Assembly: GCF_000024125.1 (NCBI RefSeq)
Contig: NC_013222.1
Location: forward strand, 3,303,501-3,367,500
Direction of reading: 5' to 3'
Length of the DNA: 64,000 nucleotides
Source of the DNA: Robiginitalea biformata HTCC2501
GTDB taxonomy: Bacteria; Bacteroidota; Bacteroidia; Flavobacteriales; Flavobacteriaceae
Part shown: in pieces, positions 8,122 to 16,812 of the stretch
How the letters are laid out: the number at the start of each line of letters is the position of its first letter
Position numbering within the stretch: position 1 is the stretch's first letter
Position numbers and translations under genes: made by a program
The notes under the pieces: generated by a model
Seen by the model: the letters and a program-made list of their open reading frames with translations, nothing else
What the model was told of the DNA's origin: nothing
Database searches by the model: none

Positions 8122-9111
8122 ATGGGATCCACCAAAAAAATTGCCGTGATCATGGGCGGCTATTCCAGCGAATACGAAATTTCCCTGAAAAGCGGGGAGG
8201 TTGTCTGCAAGTGGCTGGACCGCGATCAATACGACCCGTACCGCATCCTGATCCGCCGCGATAAATGGGTGATGCTGGGGGATTCCGGCCGGGAATACCC
8301 CGTCAGCCGGCACGACTTCAGCGTCGAACTGGAGGACGGCACACTCCGGTTCGACTGCGTCTTCAATGCCATACACGGTACCCCGGGGGAAAACGGTCTG
8401 ATGCAGGCCTATTTTGAATTGATCGGCATGCCCCAGACTTCCTGCGGTTTTTACCAGGCGGCGGTTACCTTTAATAAACGCGACCTGCTGGGTATCCTGA
8501 AATCCGCCGGGGTGCCGGCTGCCCGGTCCTACCACCTGGACAGGGGCCAGGAGCTCAACCAGCAGGCCATCCTGGATGCGGTGGGCCTGCCGTGTTTTGT
8601 AAAGGCCAACCGGGCGGGCAGCAGTTTCGGGGTGAGCCTGGTTCGGGAAGCCTCCGGCCTGCAGGCCGCTGTTGAAAACGCCCTGAAGGAAGACGACGAA
8701 ATCCTGATCGAAGCAGCCCTCCAGGGCACCGAGGTCTCCGTGGGGGTGATCCGCTACCAGGGGGCCACCCGCGTACTGCCCATCACCGAAATCGTTTCGG
8801 AAAACGATTTCTTCGACTACCAGGCCAAATACGAAGGCAAGTCGCGGGAAATTACCCCGGCCCGGATCCCGGAAGACACTGCAGAAAAAGTTCGGGAGCT
8901 CGCGGCGCGGATCTACGACCGGCTCCGGATGACCGGGTACAGCCGCTCGGAGTTTATCCTGGTGGATGGGGAGCCCCACTTGCTCGAAGTAAACACCACC
9001 CCCGGGCTTACCGAGGCGAGCATCCTGCCCCAGCAGGCCGCCTGTGCCGGCATCTCGCTTACCGAACTGTTCGGGAGCGCCATTGCGGACGCTTTGGACA
9101 AAAATGGTTAG
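8122..9111 (+). CDS. ddl: D-alanine--D-alanine ligase
   Basis: An ATP-grasp ligase joining two D-alanines for peptidoglycan precursors. The protein starts MGSTKKIAVIMGGYSSEYEIS, the Ddl N-terminal glycine loop with its Glu. It then shows FNAIHGTPGENG, VKANRAGSSFGVS and HLLEVNTTPGLTEAS, the metal and D-Ala binding end. At 329 residues it matches the family. The frame opens with a TTG at 8083, but ATG 8122 gives the normal N-terminus. coaD follows 27 bases later, probably in the same transcript, and the PASTA gene is divergent. Confidence 0.96.
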   Translation: MGSTKKIAVIMGGYSSEYEISLKSGEVVCKWLDRDQYDPYRILIRRDKWVMLGDSGREYPVSRHDFSVELEDGTLRFDCVFNAIHGTPGENGLMQAYFELIGMPQTSCGFYQAAVTFNKRDLLGILKSAGVPAARSYHLDRGQELNQQAILDAVGLPCFVKANRAGSSFGVSLVREASGLQAAVENALKEDDEILIEAALQGTEVSVGVIRYQGATRVLPITEIVSENDFFDYQAKYEGKSREITPARIPEDTAEKVRELAARIYDRLRMTGYSRSEFILVDGEPHLLEVNTTPGLTEASILPQQAACAGISLTELFGSAIADALDKNG

Positions 9112-9138
9112 CTTTAAACAACCAAACTGCAAACCGGC

Positions 9139-9591
9139 ATGAAACGCGCTGTCTTTCCGGGGTCCTTTGACCCGATCACCCTGGGGCATTACGACATTAT
9201 CCAACGGGGCGTCTCCCTTTTTGACGAGTTGATCATCGCCATTGGGGAGAATGCTGAAAAATCCTATATGTTCGGACTCGAACAGCGCATGGATTTTATC
9301 CGGGAGGCGTTCCGCGATACGCCCGCCATCAGCGTACAATCCTACAGCGGGCTCACCGTGGACTTTTGCCGGAAGGTAGACGCCGGGTTCATCCTTCGCG
9401 GCCTGCGAAACCCGGCCGATTTTGAGTTTGAGAAAGCCATCGCCCATACCAACCGGAAGCTTTCGGAGATCGAAACCGTTTTTTTGCTCACCTCTTCCGG
9501 AAAATCCTATATCAGTTCGTCCATTGTCCGGGATGTCATCCGCAATGGCGGTGACTATACCGGGCTCGTACCGGATACTGTAAGATTCTGA
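9139..9591 (+). CDS. coaD: Phosphopantetheine adenylyltransferase
   Basis: Catalyses the fourth step of coenzyme A synthesis, adding AMP to 4'-phosphopantetheine. The 150-residue protein carries the nucleotidyltransferase motif FPGSFDPITLGHYDII, where the His of T/LxGH is catalytic, then ILRGLRNPADFEFE and the C-terminal ISSSIVRDVIRNGG that contacts ATP. Length and motif order are typical. It lies 27 bases after ddl; no terminator is evident after it. Confidence 0.96.
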   Translation: MKRAVFPGSFDPITLGHYDIIQRGVSLFDELIIAIGENAEKSYMFGLEQRMDFIREAFRDTPAISVQSYSGLTVDFCRKVDAGFILRGLRNPADFEFEKAIAHTNRKLSEIETVFLLTSSGKSYISSSIVRDVIRNGGDYTGLVPDTVRF

Positions 9592-9778
9592 CGCCCGGCA
9601 CCTGTGCAAATCCTGATACCGGGTCCGGTCGAACCTGAAACACGGGCCGGATCCCCGGAATACAGGGACGTCCAACCCCATAAATAGACCGCCTCACCAC
9701 GAATTGGGGGCAGTTCACAACAATACTTGCACATATAATAGGAATCCCAGTATTTTCGTAGGAAATATCTGATGAGTT

Positions 9779-11626
9779 TTGAAGGAGACGCAAGTACACG
9801 CACAGAGTTTTCTGATTTCACAAATACCCAGCCCTACGGCATTCCTCAATCGGGACCTCGAAGTGGTCCACGCATCGGATACCTTTATCGAGACTTTTCA
9901 TTTCGACAAAAAAAACCTGTTTGGACGTAGGATTTCCGAAGTCCTCCCCCAGGCCCCGGAACACCTGATCGGCGTCATGCAACGCTGCCTGAAGGGAACT
10001 GACGGCAAAAAAGGCATCGACCGCTTTGTGACCTCCGACAACGAGGAACACTGGTACGAGTCGAGCAATACGCCCTGGTACGACAAAAATGAAAACGTCA
10101 TTGGCGTTATCCTTCAAATTACCAACATCACCGACCGGATCCAAAAGGAACTCCAGTACGAAAAAACGCAAATCCTTTTGGAAGCCAAGGCGGTGAATGC
10201 CCGCATCGGCAGCTGGGAATACAATGCCTTTACGGAGAAACTCAGCTGGTGCCCGATGACCCGCAAAATCCACGAGGTCCCGGACGACTACAAACCAACA
10301 ATTGACGACGGCATTGAATTCTACAAGGAAGGCTATTCGCGAAATGCAATCTCCATGGCGGTATATAAGGCGATGGAAACCGGGCAACCCTGGAAGGAAA
10401 AGCTGAAAATCGTTTCCCGAACCGGAAAGGAACTCTGGGTAATCGCCACCGGGAAGCCGCTCTACAAGGACGGCATCTATATCGGGCTGATCGGGACCAT
10501 CCAGGACGTTACCGAAGCCAATATCTCCCACCAGCGGTCTACGGAGAGCGAAAACCTGCTACGAACAGTGGTAGACAACCTCCCGCTTAACGTCTATATC
10601 AAGGACCTGGAATCCCGGAAAATCCTCGTAAACAAGGCGGAATGCGCCTACCTCGGGGTATCCGACGCGGATGAACTGCTCGGAAAATCAGACTTTGAAC
10701 TCTACAACCGGCAAATTGCCCAGGAATCCCGCGATGAGGACCTCTTTGTCCTGAACAACGGGACCCCGTTGTTGGGCAAGGAGACCATTTCTGTACGCAA
10801 GGATGGAAAAGTCACGCACTTTTTGAGTTCCAAAATCCCGCTTTTTGACGAAGACGGCGAGGTCTACGGCCTTCTGGGCCTCAGCATGGATATTTCCGAC
10901 CTGAAACAAAAGGAATCCGAATTGCGGCAACTGATCGACGTTTCCTCCCAGCAGAATAAAAAGCTCGTGAATTTTGCGCACATCGTCTCCCACAACCTCC
11001 GGTCGCACAGCGCCAATTTTTCGATGCTGCTGGATTTCCTTTCCTCCGAACCCGACGGGGAGGAACGCAACCGGATCCTGGGCATGCTCAACAATGCTTC
11101 GGACAACCTGCTGGAGACCCTCGAAAACCTCAACGAGGTGATCGCCATCAATACAAATGTGCGGATGGAAAAGAAGGAGGTCCGCCTGCACCGGGCGGTA
11201 CACGCTGCCCAACAGCACCTGTCGGAATTCCTGAAATCCCACAATGCCAAAGTATTCAACGAAATCCCGCCGGAGGCTGTCATGCGTGCCATCCCTACCT
11301 ACCTGGACAGTATCCTGATCAATTTTATCACCAACGGGGTCAAATACCGGCACCCCGAACGGGTACCCGAAGTGCGCCTCTCCTATGAAAAATCCGGGGG
11401 GCAGGACGTCCTGGTGATTTCGGACAACGGACTGGGGATCGACCTGAAAAAATACGGGGACAAGTTATTCGGCATGTACAAGACATTCCACAACCACCCG
11501 GAAGCCCGGGGTATCGGTTTGTATATCACCAAAAACCAGGTGGAGGCCATGAATGGCCGGATCCAGACCAGCAGTACGGTCGGGGAGGGTACGATTTTTA
11601 AAATTTTCCTGGATGAACAAGGTTGA
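9779..11626 (+). CDS. Multi-PAS sensor histidine kinase
   Basis: A soluble kinase with no membrane segment. Three PAS regions can be placed at about residues 10-115, 135-250 and 258-378; each ends with a typical strand such as GVILQITNITD, GLIGTIQDVTE or GLLGLSMDISDLK. The dimerisation helix has AHIVSHNLRSH with the phospho-accepting His near residue 405. The ATPase domain has INFITNGVKY, DNGLGIDLKKYG and RGIGLYITKNQ. The start is a TTG at 9779: an in-frame stop lies two codons upstream and the next ATG would remove the first PAS domain. The receiver gene overlaps its end, so the two form a signalling pair. The ligand is unknown. Confidence 0.88.
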   Translation: MKETQVHAQSFLISQIPSPTAFLNRDLEVVHASDTFIETFHFDKKNLFGRRISEVLPQAPEHLIGVMQRCLKGTDGKKGIDRFVTSDNEEHWYESSNTPWYDKNENVIGVILQITNITDRIQKELQYEKTQILLEAKAVNARIGSWEYNAFTEKLSWCPMTRKIHEVPDDYKPTIDDGIEFYKEGYSRNAISMAVYKAMETGQPWKEKLKIVSRTGKELWVIATGKPLYKDGIYIGLIGTIQDVTEANISHQRSTESENLLRTVVDNLPLNVYIKDLESRKILVNKAECAYLGVSDADELLGKSDFELYNRQIAQESRDEDLFVLNNGTPLLGKETISVRKDGKVTHFLSSKIPLFDEDGEVYGLLGLSMDISDLKQKESELRQLIDVSSQQNKKLVNFAHIVSHNLRSHSANFSMLLDFLSSEPDGEERNRILGMLNNASDNLLETLENLNEVIAINTNVRMEKKEVRLHRAVHAAQQHLSEFLKSHNAKVFNEIPPEAVMRAIPTYLDSILINFITNGVKYRHPERVPEVRLSYEKSGGQDVLVISDNGLGIDLKKYGDKLFGMYKTFHNHPEARGIGLYITKNQVEAMNGRIQTSSTVGEGTIFKIFLDEQG

Positions 11627-12017
11627 CCAAATCTTTATTATCGACGACGATCCGATCACAGTTTTCGGGATCCGTAAAATGCTGATGGCCCTCGATGCGG
11701 CGGCAGCGATTGACTCATTTGCCAACGGGCAGCTGGCCCTGCAGAAAATTGAGGAATTGCTCGAACAGGGCGGCAACCTGCCCGACGTGGTTTTCCTGGA
11801 CATCAACATGCCCATTATGGACGGCTGGCAATTTTTGGAGGCTTTTATCCAATTGCCCTGTCCGCGGCCCATCCGCATCAACATCGTCACTTCTTCCATC
11901 GACCCGAACGACCTGGATCGATTTGAAAACTTCAAGACGCGCACCAGCCATATCCTGGAATACCGGAACAAACCCATCCGCCTCAGCGACCTGGAGGAAA
12001 TTACACGGGCCGCATAG
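11613..12017 (+). CDS. Stand-alone response regulator receiver protein
   Basis: The 134-residue protein is a single receiver domain: acidic pocket FIIDDDPI (residues 8-15), phospho-acceptor Asp63 in VVFLDINMPIMDGW, Thr/Ser switch in NIVTSSID and the conserved Lys in YRNKPI. There is no output domain, so it probably acts by protein contact, as in the CheY-like partners of PAS kinases. ATG 11613 overlaps the last 14 bases of the kinase gene, which implies translational coupling. The wider frame beginning at 11553 is not needed. Confidence 0.92.
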   Translation: MNKVDQIFIIDDDPITVFGIRKMLMALDAAAAIDSFANGQLALQKIEELLEQGGNLPDVVFLDINMPIMDGWQFLEAFIQLPCPRPIRINIVTSSIDPNDLDRFENFKTRTSHILEYRNKPIRLSDLEEITRAA

Positions 12018-12043
12018 GGAACGATATTTGACACCTTATTTGG

Positions 12044-12051
12044 TACCTTTG
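12044..12051 (+). promoter_or_regulatory. -7 box for the M14 peptidase gene
   Basis: TACCTTTG matches TAnnTTTG and ends 24 bases before the ATG at 12076. A TTTG lies 13 bases upstream, closer than the usual -33 spacing, so only the -7 element is supported. Confidence 0.5.
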
Positions 12052-12075
12052 CCGTAAACTACAAATCGGCAATCC

Positions 12076-13821
12076 ATGCGGACTTTACAGTGGTGCCTGC
12101 TGGCATTGGCAATCCTTACGGCGGGATGCGAAAAGCAAGCCGAAGACGCCCGGTCGGAATTCCCCACGCCTTTTGAATCCGGCGACGGGAATACCACGGC
12201 GACCTACGCCGAAACCATTGATTTCTACCTGCAACTGGCCCGGGAATACCCGGAAGTAAACGTACAGACCCTGGGTGCTACCGACAGCGGCAAACCCCTT
12301 CACCTGGTGACCTATAGCCCCGAAGGGGATTTCAATTTTGAGCGCCTGCGCCGGGAGCATGCCATTTTATTGATCCTCAACGGCATCCACCCGGGTGAAA
12401 GCGACGGGATCGACGCCAGTATGCTGCTGCTGCGCGACCTGGCGGCAGGCAAACTACAAGTTCCTGAAAAACTGGTGGTTGCGGTAATTCCCGTATATAA
12501 CGTGGGGGGAGCGCTCAACCGGAACAGCGGTTCGCGGGCCAATCAAAACGGGCCGGCATCCTACGGGTTCCGGGGAAATGCGCGCAACTACGACCTCAAC
12601 CGGGATTTTGTAAAAATGGATACCCGGAATGCCCGGACATTTGCACAGATTTTCCATCTGGTTGAACCGGATTTCTTTTTGGACAACCACGTGAGCAACG
12701 GGGCGGATTACCAATACACGCTTACCCACCTTTTCACACAGCACAACAAACTCGGGGGGCCGCTTGGGGGGTACCTGGAAGACAGCCTGCGAACCGCACT
12801 CGAAACATCCCTTGCGCGCAACGACTGGGAGATTACTCCCTATGTAAATGTATTTAACCGCCCCCCGGAGTCCGGGTTCAGCCAGTTTATGGACTCCCCG
12901 CGGTATTCCACGGGGTATGCCGCTCTTTGGAATACGCCCGGGATGATGCTGGAAACCCACATGCTCAAACCCTATGACCAGCGGGTTGCCGGAACCTACG
13001 CCCTTATGGAGTCGTTGATGGCACTGGTGGCGGAACGGCGCGAAGCCCTCCGGGAGCACCGCGGGCAGACAAAAGCGTCCTGGGTACCCGGCTCCGGCTA
13101 CCCGCTGGGCTGGAAAGCAGACAGTACGCAGTTCCGGATGCTCGATTTCAAGGGATACCAGGCCGATACGATTCCCAGCGCGGTTAGCGGGCAACCCCGG
13201 CTTCAGTATGACAGGAACCGCCCCGTGGAAACCCGGGTCCGGTATTACAACCAGTTCCGGCCCACGGACTCGGTGCGAATTCCCGAGGCCTACATCATCC
13301 CCCGTCAGTGGACCCGGGTGGTGGAGCGCCTGGAGTGGAACAACATTCGCTACCGGGCCCTGGAGCGGGATACCACCCTGGGGGTTACCTCCTATCGCAT
13401 CGCGGATTACAGCACGTACCAGCAGGCCTATGAGGGGCACTACCCGCATTACGCCACAAGCGTAACCGCCGATACCGTCAGGCGGGATTTCCACGCGGGC
13501 GACCTGGTGGTCCCCACCGACCAGCCCGGGGTGCGCTATCTCCTGGAAACCCTGGAGCCCATGGCGCCGGATTCATTTTTCAATTGGAATTTCTTCGACA
13601 CCATCCTCCAGCAAAAAGAGGGGTTCTCCCCCTACGTCTTCGAGGAGACTGCAGCGGAACTCCTGGCCGGCGATTCCCTGTTGCGGAAAAAATTCCAACG
13701 CATGCGGGATTCGGTCCCGGGCTTTGCCGATTCCGGCTACCGCCAGCTCAATTGGATCTACATGCAGAGTCCGCACTACGAAGCAGCCCACCTGCAGTAT
13801 CCGGTATACCGGCTTGAATAG
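12076..13821 (+). CDS. M14-family zinc carboxypeptidase, lipoprotein
   Basis: A signal peptide ends in the lipobox LTAGC (Cys18), so the protein is probably lipid-anchored on the periplasmic or outer-membrane side. The M14 zinc site is visible as NGIHPGESDGID (His105, Glu108) and LDNHVSN (His205). A candidate catalytic Glu lies in MMLETHMLKP near residue 293. The catalytic domain fills about residues 50-320. The remaining 260 residues, rich in Tyr and Trp, have no recognised domain and may bind substrate. It is probably a peptide-degrading enzyme; specificity cannot be read. It has its own -7 box and follows the two-component genes. Confidence 0.88.
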   Translation: MRTLQWCLLALAILTAGCEKQAEDARSEFPTPFESGDGNTTATYAETIDFYLQLAREYPEVNVQTLGATDSGKPLHLVTYSPEGDFNFERLRREHAILLILNGIHPGESDGIDASMLLLRDLAAGKLQVPEKLVVAVIPVYNVGGALNRNSGSRANQNGPASYGFRGNARNYDLNRDFVKMDTRNARTFAQIFHLVEPDFFLDNHVSNGADYQYTLTHLFTQHNKLGGPLGGYLEDSLRTALETSLARNDWEITPYVNVFNRPPESGFSQFMDSPRYSTGYAALWNTPGMMLETHMLKPYDQRVAGTYALMESLMALVAERREALREHRGQTKASWVPGSGYPLGWKADSTQFRMLDFKGYQADTIPSAVSGQPRLQYDRNRPVETRVRYYNQFRPTDSVRIPEAYIIPRQWTRVVERLEWNNIRYRALERDTTLGVTSYRIADYSTYQQAYEGHYPHYATSVTADTVRRDFHAGDLVVPTDQPGVRYLLETLEPMAPDSFFNWNFFDTILQQKEGFSPYVFEETAAELLAGDSLLRKKFQRMRDSVPGFADSGYRQLNWIYMQSPHYEAAHLQYPVYRLE

Positions 13822-13907
13822 TTTTGTAAATAAAGTGGGGTCCGCGGATGAAAGGGTTTCCCCGGGACAGTTTCAGCGAATTTTCCGGGCCGGAAGCTTC
13901 CTGCGGA

Positions 13908-14510
13908 TCAGAGGCTTTCCGCAGGCGGTTCAAACAGGATGCGGATATTGATATAGGATTTCTTCAGCGCTTTCTGAATCTTCCGGGGCCCCTTCCATTT
14001 GACTTTCTTGATCCCCTCGCTTTTCTGGCCCTTCAATTTGCCGGAATAATCCGTTTTCATAGCGTACCAGTGCACTTCCTTGAGGTGGTATTTCCCCTTG
14101 CGCTTGAAGACGTGGTAGGTGGTGCGCAGATGGTTTTCGATTCTCAGGCCCTTGACGCCGGTTTCTTCTTTTACCTCCCGGAGGGCGCACTCCTCCAGGC
14201 TTTCCTTTTTCTTGATCTTCCCCTTGGGTAAATCCCACTTTTTGTTCCTGTAGATGAAAAGGACCTTTCCCTGCGGGTTGGTCACCACGCCTCCGGCCGC
14301 CACGGTGAGCGGGATCTTGGCCGCGAACTTATTGAGGATCTCCTCGATGTTCGGGTGGTAGATAAAGGCTTTGCTGAGTTTTTTCTTCGAAAGGGACTCT
14401 ACGGCAGTCTGCACTGCGTCGTCATTCATCATAAAGTATTCCCCTTCCGCGGACTCCACGATTTTGTCTGTCAAAATCAGGGGCCTTTCATTCACAAAAA
14501 CTTTATACAT
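13908..14510 (-). CDS. Nudix hydrolase with N-terminal extension
   Basis: The Nudix box is intact (GKIKKKESLEECALREVKEE, followed by TGVKG), so the protein should hydrolyse a nucleoside-diphosphate-linked compound using Mg2+. About 70 residues precede the fold (MYKVFVNERPLILTDKI), a layout common in Bacteroidetes. The C-terminus is very basic (KGPRKIQKALKKSY), which might contact nucleic acid. Its ATG is only seven bases from the divergent pyrE ATG, so the two promoters must overlap the coding regions or there is very little leader RNA. The substrate is unknown. Confidence 0.9.
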   Translation of the reverse strand: MYKVFVNERPLILTDKIVESAEGEYFMMNDDAVQTAVESLSKKKLSKAFIYHPNIEEILNKFAAKIPLTVAAGGVVTNPQGKVLFIYRNKKWDLPKGKIKKKESLEECALREVKEETGVKGLRIENHLRTTYHVFKRKGKYHLKEVHWYAMKTDYSGKLKGQKSEGIKKVKWKGPRKIQKALKKSYINIRILFEPPAESL

Positions 14511-14517
14511 TTACAGC

Positions 14518-15159
14518 ATGGTTTTAGATGATGAAACGGCTCGGAAAACCGCAGAGCTGCTGCTGCAAATTAATGCAATAAAATTAAAACCTGAAAATCC
14601 CTTTACCTGGGCTTCCGGGTGGAAATCCCCTATCTATTGCGACAACCGCATTGTACTGTCCTACCCGGATATACGGGAGTACATCGCCGGGCAACTGGCG
14701 CACCAGCTCACGGAACAATACGGGCGGCCGGACCTGGTGGTGGGGGTTGCCACAGGCGCCATCGGCATCGGTATGCTGGTGGCCGAAAAACTCGGGTTGC
14801 CCTTTGCATACGTCCGTCCCGAACCCAAGTCGCACGGGCGGCAAAACCAGATTGAGGGCCAGGCTACAACCGGCCAGCGCGTCGTGGTGATCGAAGACCT
14901 GATCAGCACCGGCAAGAGCAGCCTGAACGCCATCGCGGCCCTGGACAAGGCCGGGTTGCAGGTTTTGGGTATGCTGGGTATTTTCAGTTATGGCTTTGAC
15001 GTCGCGGCGGAAAATATTGCCAGGCGGGGCATCCCGGTCCATACCCTCAGCACTTACGGCCACCTGATTGGCCTGGCATCCGAATCCGGCTACATCCAGC
15101 CGGACCAGATGGAAACCCTGCGCGAATGGCGCAGAAACCCCCAAGAATGGAACAACTGA
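14518..15159 (+). CDS. pyrE: Orotate phosphoribosyltransferase
   Basis: Transfers phosphoribose from PRPP to orotate in pyrimidine synthesis. The 213-residue protein has WASGWKSPIYCDNR near the N-terminus, VVGVATGAIGIGMLVAEKL, YVRPEPKSHGRQNQIEG (catalytic loop) and the PRPP-binding motif VVVIEDLISTGKSSL near 123-137. Start ATG 14518 gives the family N-terminus; the frame open from 14371 reads back through the divergent Nudix gene. The SRPBCC gene follows after a single base. No pyrimidine attenuator was recognised, and the seven-base divergent gap leaves no room for a separate one. Confidence 0.95.
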   Translation: MVLDDETARKTAELLLQINAIKLKPENPFTWASGWKSPIYCDNRIVLSYPDIREYIAGQLAHQLTEQYGRPDLVVGVATGAIGIGMLVAEKLGLPFAYVRPEPKSHGRQNQIEGQATTGQRVVVIEDLISTGKSSLNAIAALDKAGLQVLGMLGIFSYGFDVAAENIARRGIPVHTLSTYGHLIGLASESGYIQPDQMETLREWRRNPQEWNN

Positions 15160-15160
15160 T

Positions 15161-15553
15161 ATGTATTTAGAATCACCCGCCGTACAGCTCGAGAAAGGCC
15201 CGGAGGCCACGTTTGCCTTCCTGAGCGACCTATCGAATTTTGAACAACTCATGCCTGAAAACATCCAGACCTTTGAGGTACTCGGGCCGGATACTTTCCG
15301 CTTCGCGCTGAAGGGCATGCCGGAAATCGTCCTGGAACGAAAATCCGAAGACCCCCCCAACCAGCTGGTTCTCGGGGCGGCCAGCGACAAACTCCCGTTT
15401 ACCCTGACGGCAGATATTCGGGAAATTTCCGCAGGGAAGAGCGAGGTCCAACTTACATTCGAAGGGACCTTCAACGCGATGATGGCCATGATGGTTAAGG
15501 GCCCTATCACGAATTTCCTGGGTACATTGAGCACCAACCTGGCCCGGGTTTGA
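15161..15553 (+). CDS. SRPBCC (START-like) family protein
   Basis: A 130-residue protein starting MYLESPAVQLEKGPEATFAFLSD with GTFNAMMAMMVKGPITNFL near its end, the usual pattern of small START/Bet v 1-type folds that bind hydrophobic ligands in a central cavity. It lies one base after the pyrE stop, so it is co-translated. The pyrE linkage is seen in other Flavobacteriia, but no function is established. Ligand and role are unknown. Confidence 0.75.
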   Translation: MYLESPAVQLEKGPEATFAFLSDLSNFEQLMPENIQTFEVLGPDTFRFALKGMPEIVLERKSEDPPNQLVLGAASDKLPFTLTADIREISAGKSEVQLTFEGTFNAMMAMMVKGPITNFLGTLSTNLARV

Positions 15554-15574
15554 TACCGGGGGAACCCCCAGCCC

Positions 15575-16342
15575 TTACCGGGCTTCCGGGCCGTAGTGCA
15601 ACCGGATCTCCTTAAATCCAAAGGCCCGGACCTGCCGTTCGCCGGTGGCAACCAGCAAGCGGCCTTCCGCATCCACCCCCTGTATGACACCCGCAAAGAG
15701 ACCGCGGTCTGCCGTACTGAATTTGGACTCGGCCCCTTTCCTGAAAAGGCGGGCCTCATAGCGGTCGTGCAGCGACCCATAGCGCAAGGGCGGCTCCGGC
15801 GAAGGCTGCGACTCCAGACCTGACAGCTCTTTCCAAAGGGCCTCCTGGAGACGGTCCAGGAGCTGGTCCCTGTCCAGGTTGCGACCGGCCCGGACAGCCA
15901 GGGATGCGGCAGCCGGCAGGCCGGGGAATGCCCGCTGGTTCACGTTGAGGCCGATTCCGACGATGCTGTGGGTGATCCCGCCGGATTGCAGGGCATTTTC
16001 GATCAGGATTCCGCAGACCTTATACGGACCTGACAGAATGTCGTTCGGCCATTTTACAGAAATTTCGGGGATTTCCAGGGCGTCCAGGACGCTGACTATC
16101 GCCAGGGATACCGCCATATTCAGCCGAAAATGCTCCCGGGCAGGAAAGCCTGAAAATCGCTTCAGAATACTGAATGTCAGGTTTTTACCCTCCTCTGATT
16201 TCCAACCGGACCCCCGCTGTCCCCTTCCCCTTGTCTGCACCCCGGCAGAAACCAGCGTGCCGTCGGGCAATTCGCGTTCTCGCAACAATCGCTTTAAATA
16301 GGCGTTTGTGGAATCTGTGGCAGGGAGTTTGATTCGTTGCAT
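15575..16342 (-). CDS. birA: Biotin--[acetyl-CoA-carboxylase] ligase
   Basis: Attaches biotin to the carboxyl carrier protein. The 255-residue protein shows ATDSTNAYLKRLL, then GVQTRGRGQRGSGW, the biotinyl-AMP binding loop, KWPNDILSGPYKVCGILIEN and VGIGLNVNQRAFP. There is no N-terminal helix-turn-helix, so it is a mono-functional ligase and not a repressor like the E. coli protein. The start is ATG 16342 (MQRIKLPATDSTN); the frame open to 16588 translates AT-rich intergenic DNA. It is divergent from rsfS and convergent with the pyrE operon. Confidence 0.94.
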   Translation of the reverse strand: MQRIKLPATDSTNAYLKRLLRERELPDGTLVSAGVQTRGRGQRGSGWKSEEGKNLTFSILKRFSGFPAREHFRLNMAVSLAIVSVLDALEIPEISVKWPNDILSGPYKVCGILIENALQSGGITHSIVGIGLNVNQRAFPGLPAAASLAVRAGRNLDRDQLLDRLQEALWKELSGLESQPSPEPPLRYGSLHDRYEARLFRKGAESKFSTADRGLFAGVIQGVDAEGRLLVATGERQVRAFGFKEIRLHYGPEAR

Positions 16343-16403
16343 AGGGGCCGGCAGGGCCGTGAAGCTTATGTTAAAAACAGTGCCTAAAAAAACAAAAAAA
16401 TAA

Positions 16404-16411
16404 TAACTTTG
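16404..16411 (+). promoter_or_regulatory. -7 box for the rsfS-ftsH operon
   Basis: TAACTTTG matches TAnnTTTG and ends 20 bases before the rsfS ATG. It sits in an A-rich stretch (16385-16410). No TTTG is visible at -33. Confidence 0.65.
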
Positions 16412-16431
16412 TAGAAACCTAAAACTTTTGG

Positions 16432-16806
16432 ATGACGAAAAGGGAAGCAAGTGCAGATGAATTGATTGCCTTAATTTTACATGGAATAGAAGAAGTAAAA
16501 GGATTAGATATAAACCTGCTCGATTTAAGGGCCATTGACAATACGGTTTGCGATTATTTTGTGATTTGCAACGGAACCTCCAACACACATGTCAATGCCA
16601 TCGTAAATTCCATTCAGAAAACAGTTAGCAAAGCTATTAATGACAAGCCCTGGCATGTAGAAGGTTCGGAAAATGCCGAATGGGTGTTGATGGACTATGT
16701 AAATGTCGTCGTCCACGTGTTCCAGAAGCACGTTCGGGAGTACTATGATATTGAGGGACTTTGGGGAGATGCCAAGGTGACGCTCGTCGAAAGCAGCTAC
16801 AACTAA
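16432..16806 (+). CDS. rsfS: Ribosome silencing factor RsfS
   Basis: The 124-residue protein has the family blocks DINLLDLRAIDNTVCDYFVICNGTS (residues ~26-50), PWHVEGSENAEWVLMDY and VVHVFQKHVREYYDIEGLW. RsfS (RsfA/Iojap) binds uL14 on the 50S subunit and blocks subunit joining during starvation. It heads a run with ftsH, a LUD protein, cdsA, psd and an acyl-CoA-binding gene, a grouping typical of Flavobacteriia. Its first half is more AT-rich than the genes around it. Confidence 0.95.
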   Translation: MTKREASADELIALILHGIEEVKGLDINLLDLRAIDNTVCDYFVICNGTSNTHVNAIVNSIQKTVSKAINDKPWHVEGSENAEWVLMDYVNVVVHVFQKHVREYYDIEGLWGDAKVTLVESSYN

Positions 16807-16812
16807 GAAACA

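Noticed and set aside
8074..9681. 535-codon open frame on the minus strand opposite ddl and coaD
   Set aside because: ddl and coaD have full family motifs on the plus strand. The antisense frame lacks any domain and reflects the GC-rich third codon positions.
11553..11612. Longer N-terminus for the receiver protein
   Set aside because: These residues come from the overlapping kinase gene in another frame; receiver domains begin at the ATG 11613 position.
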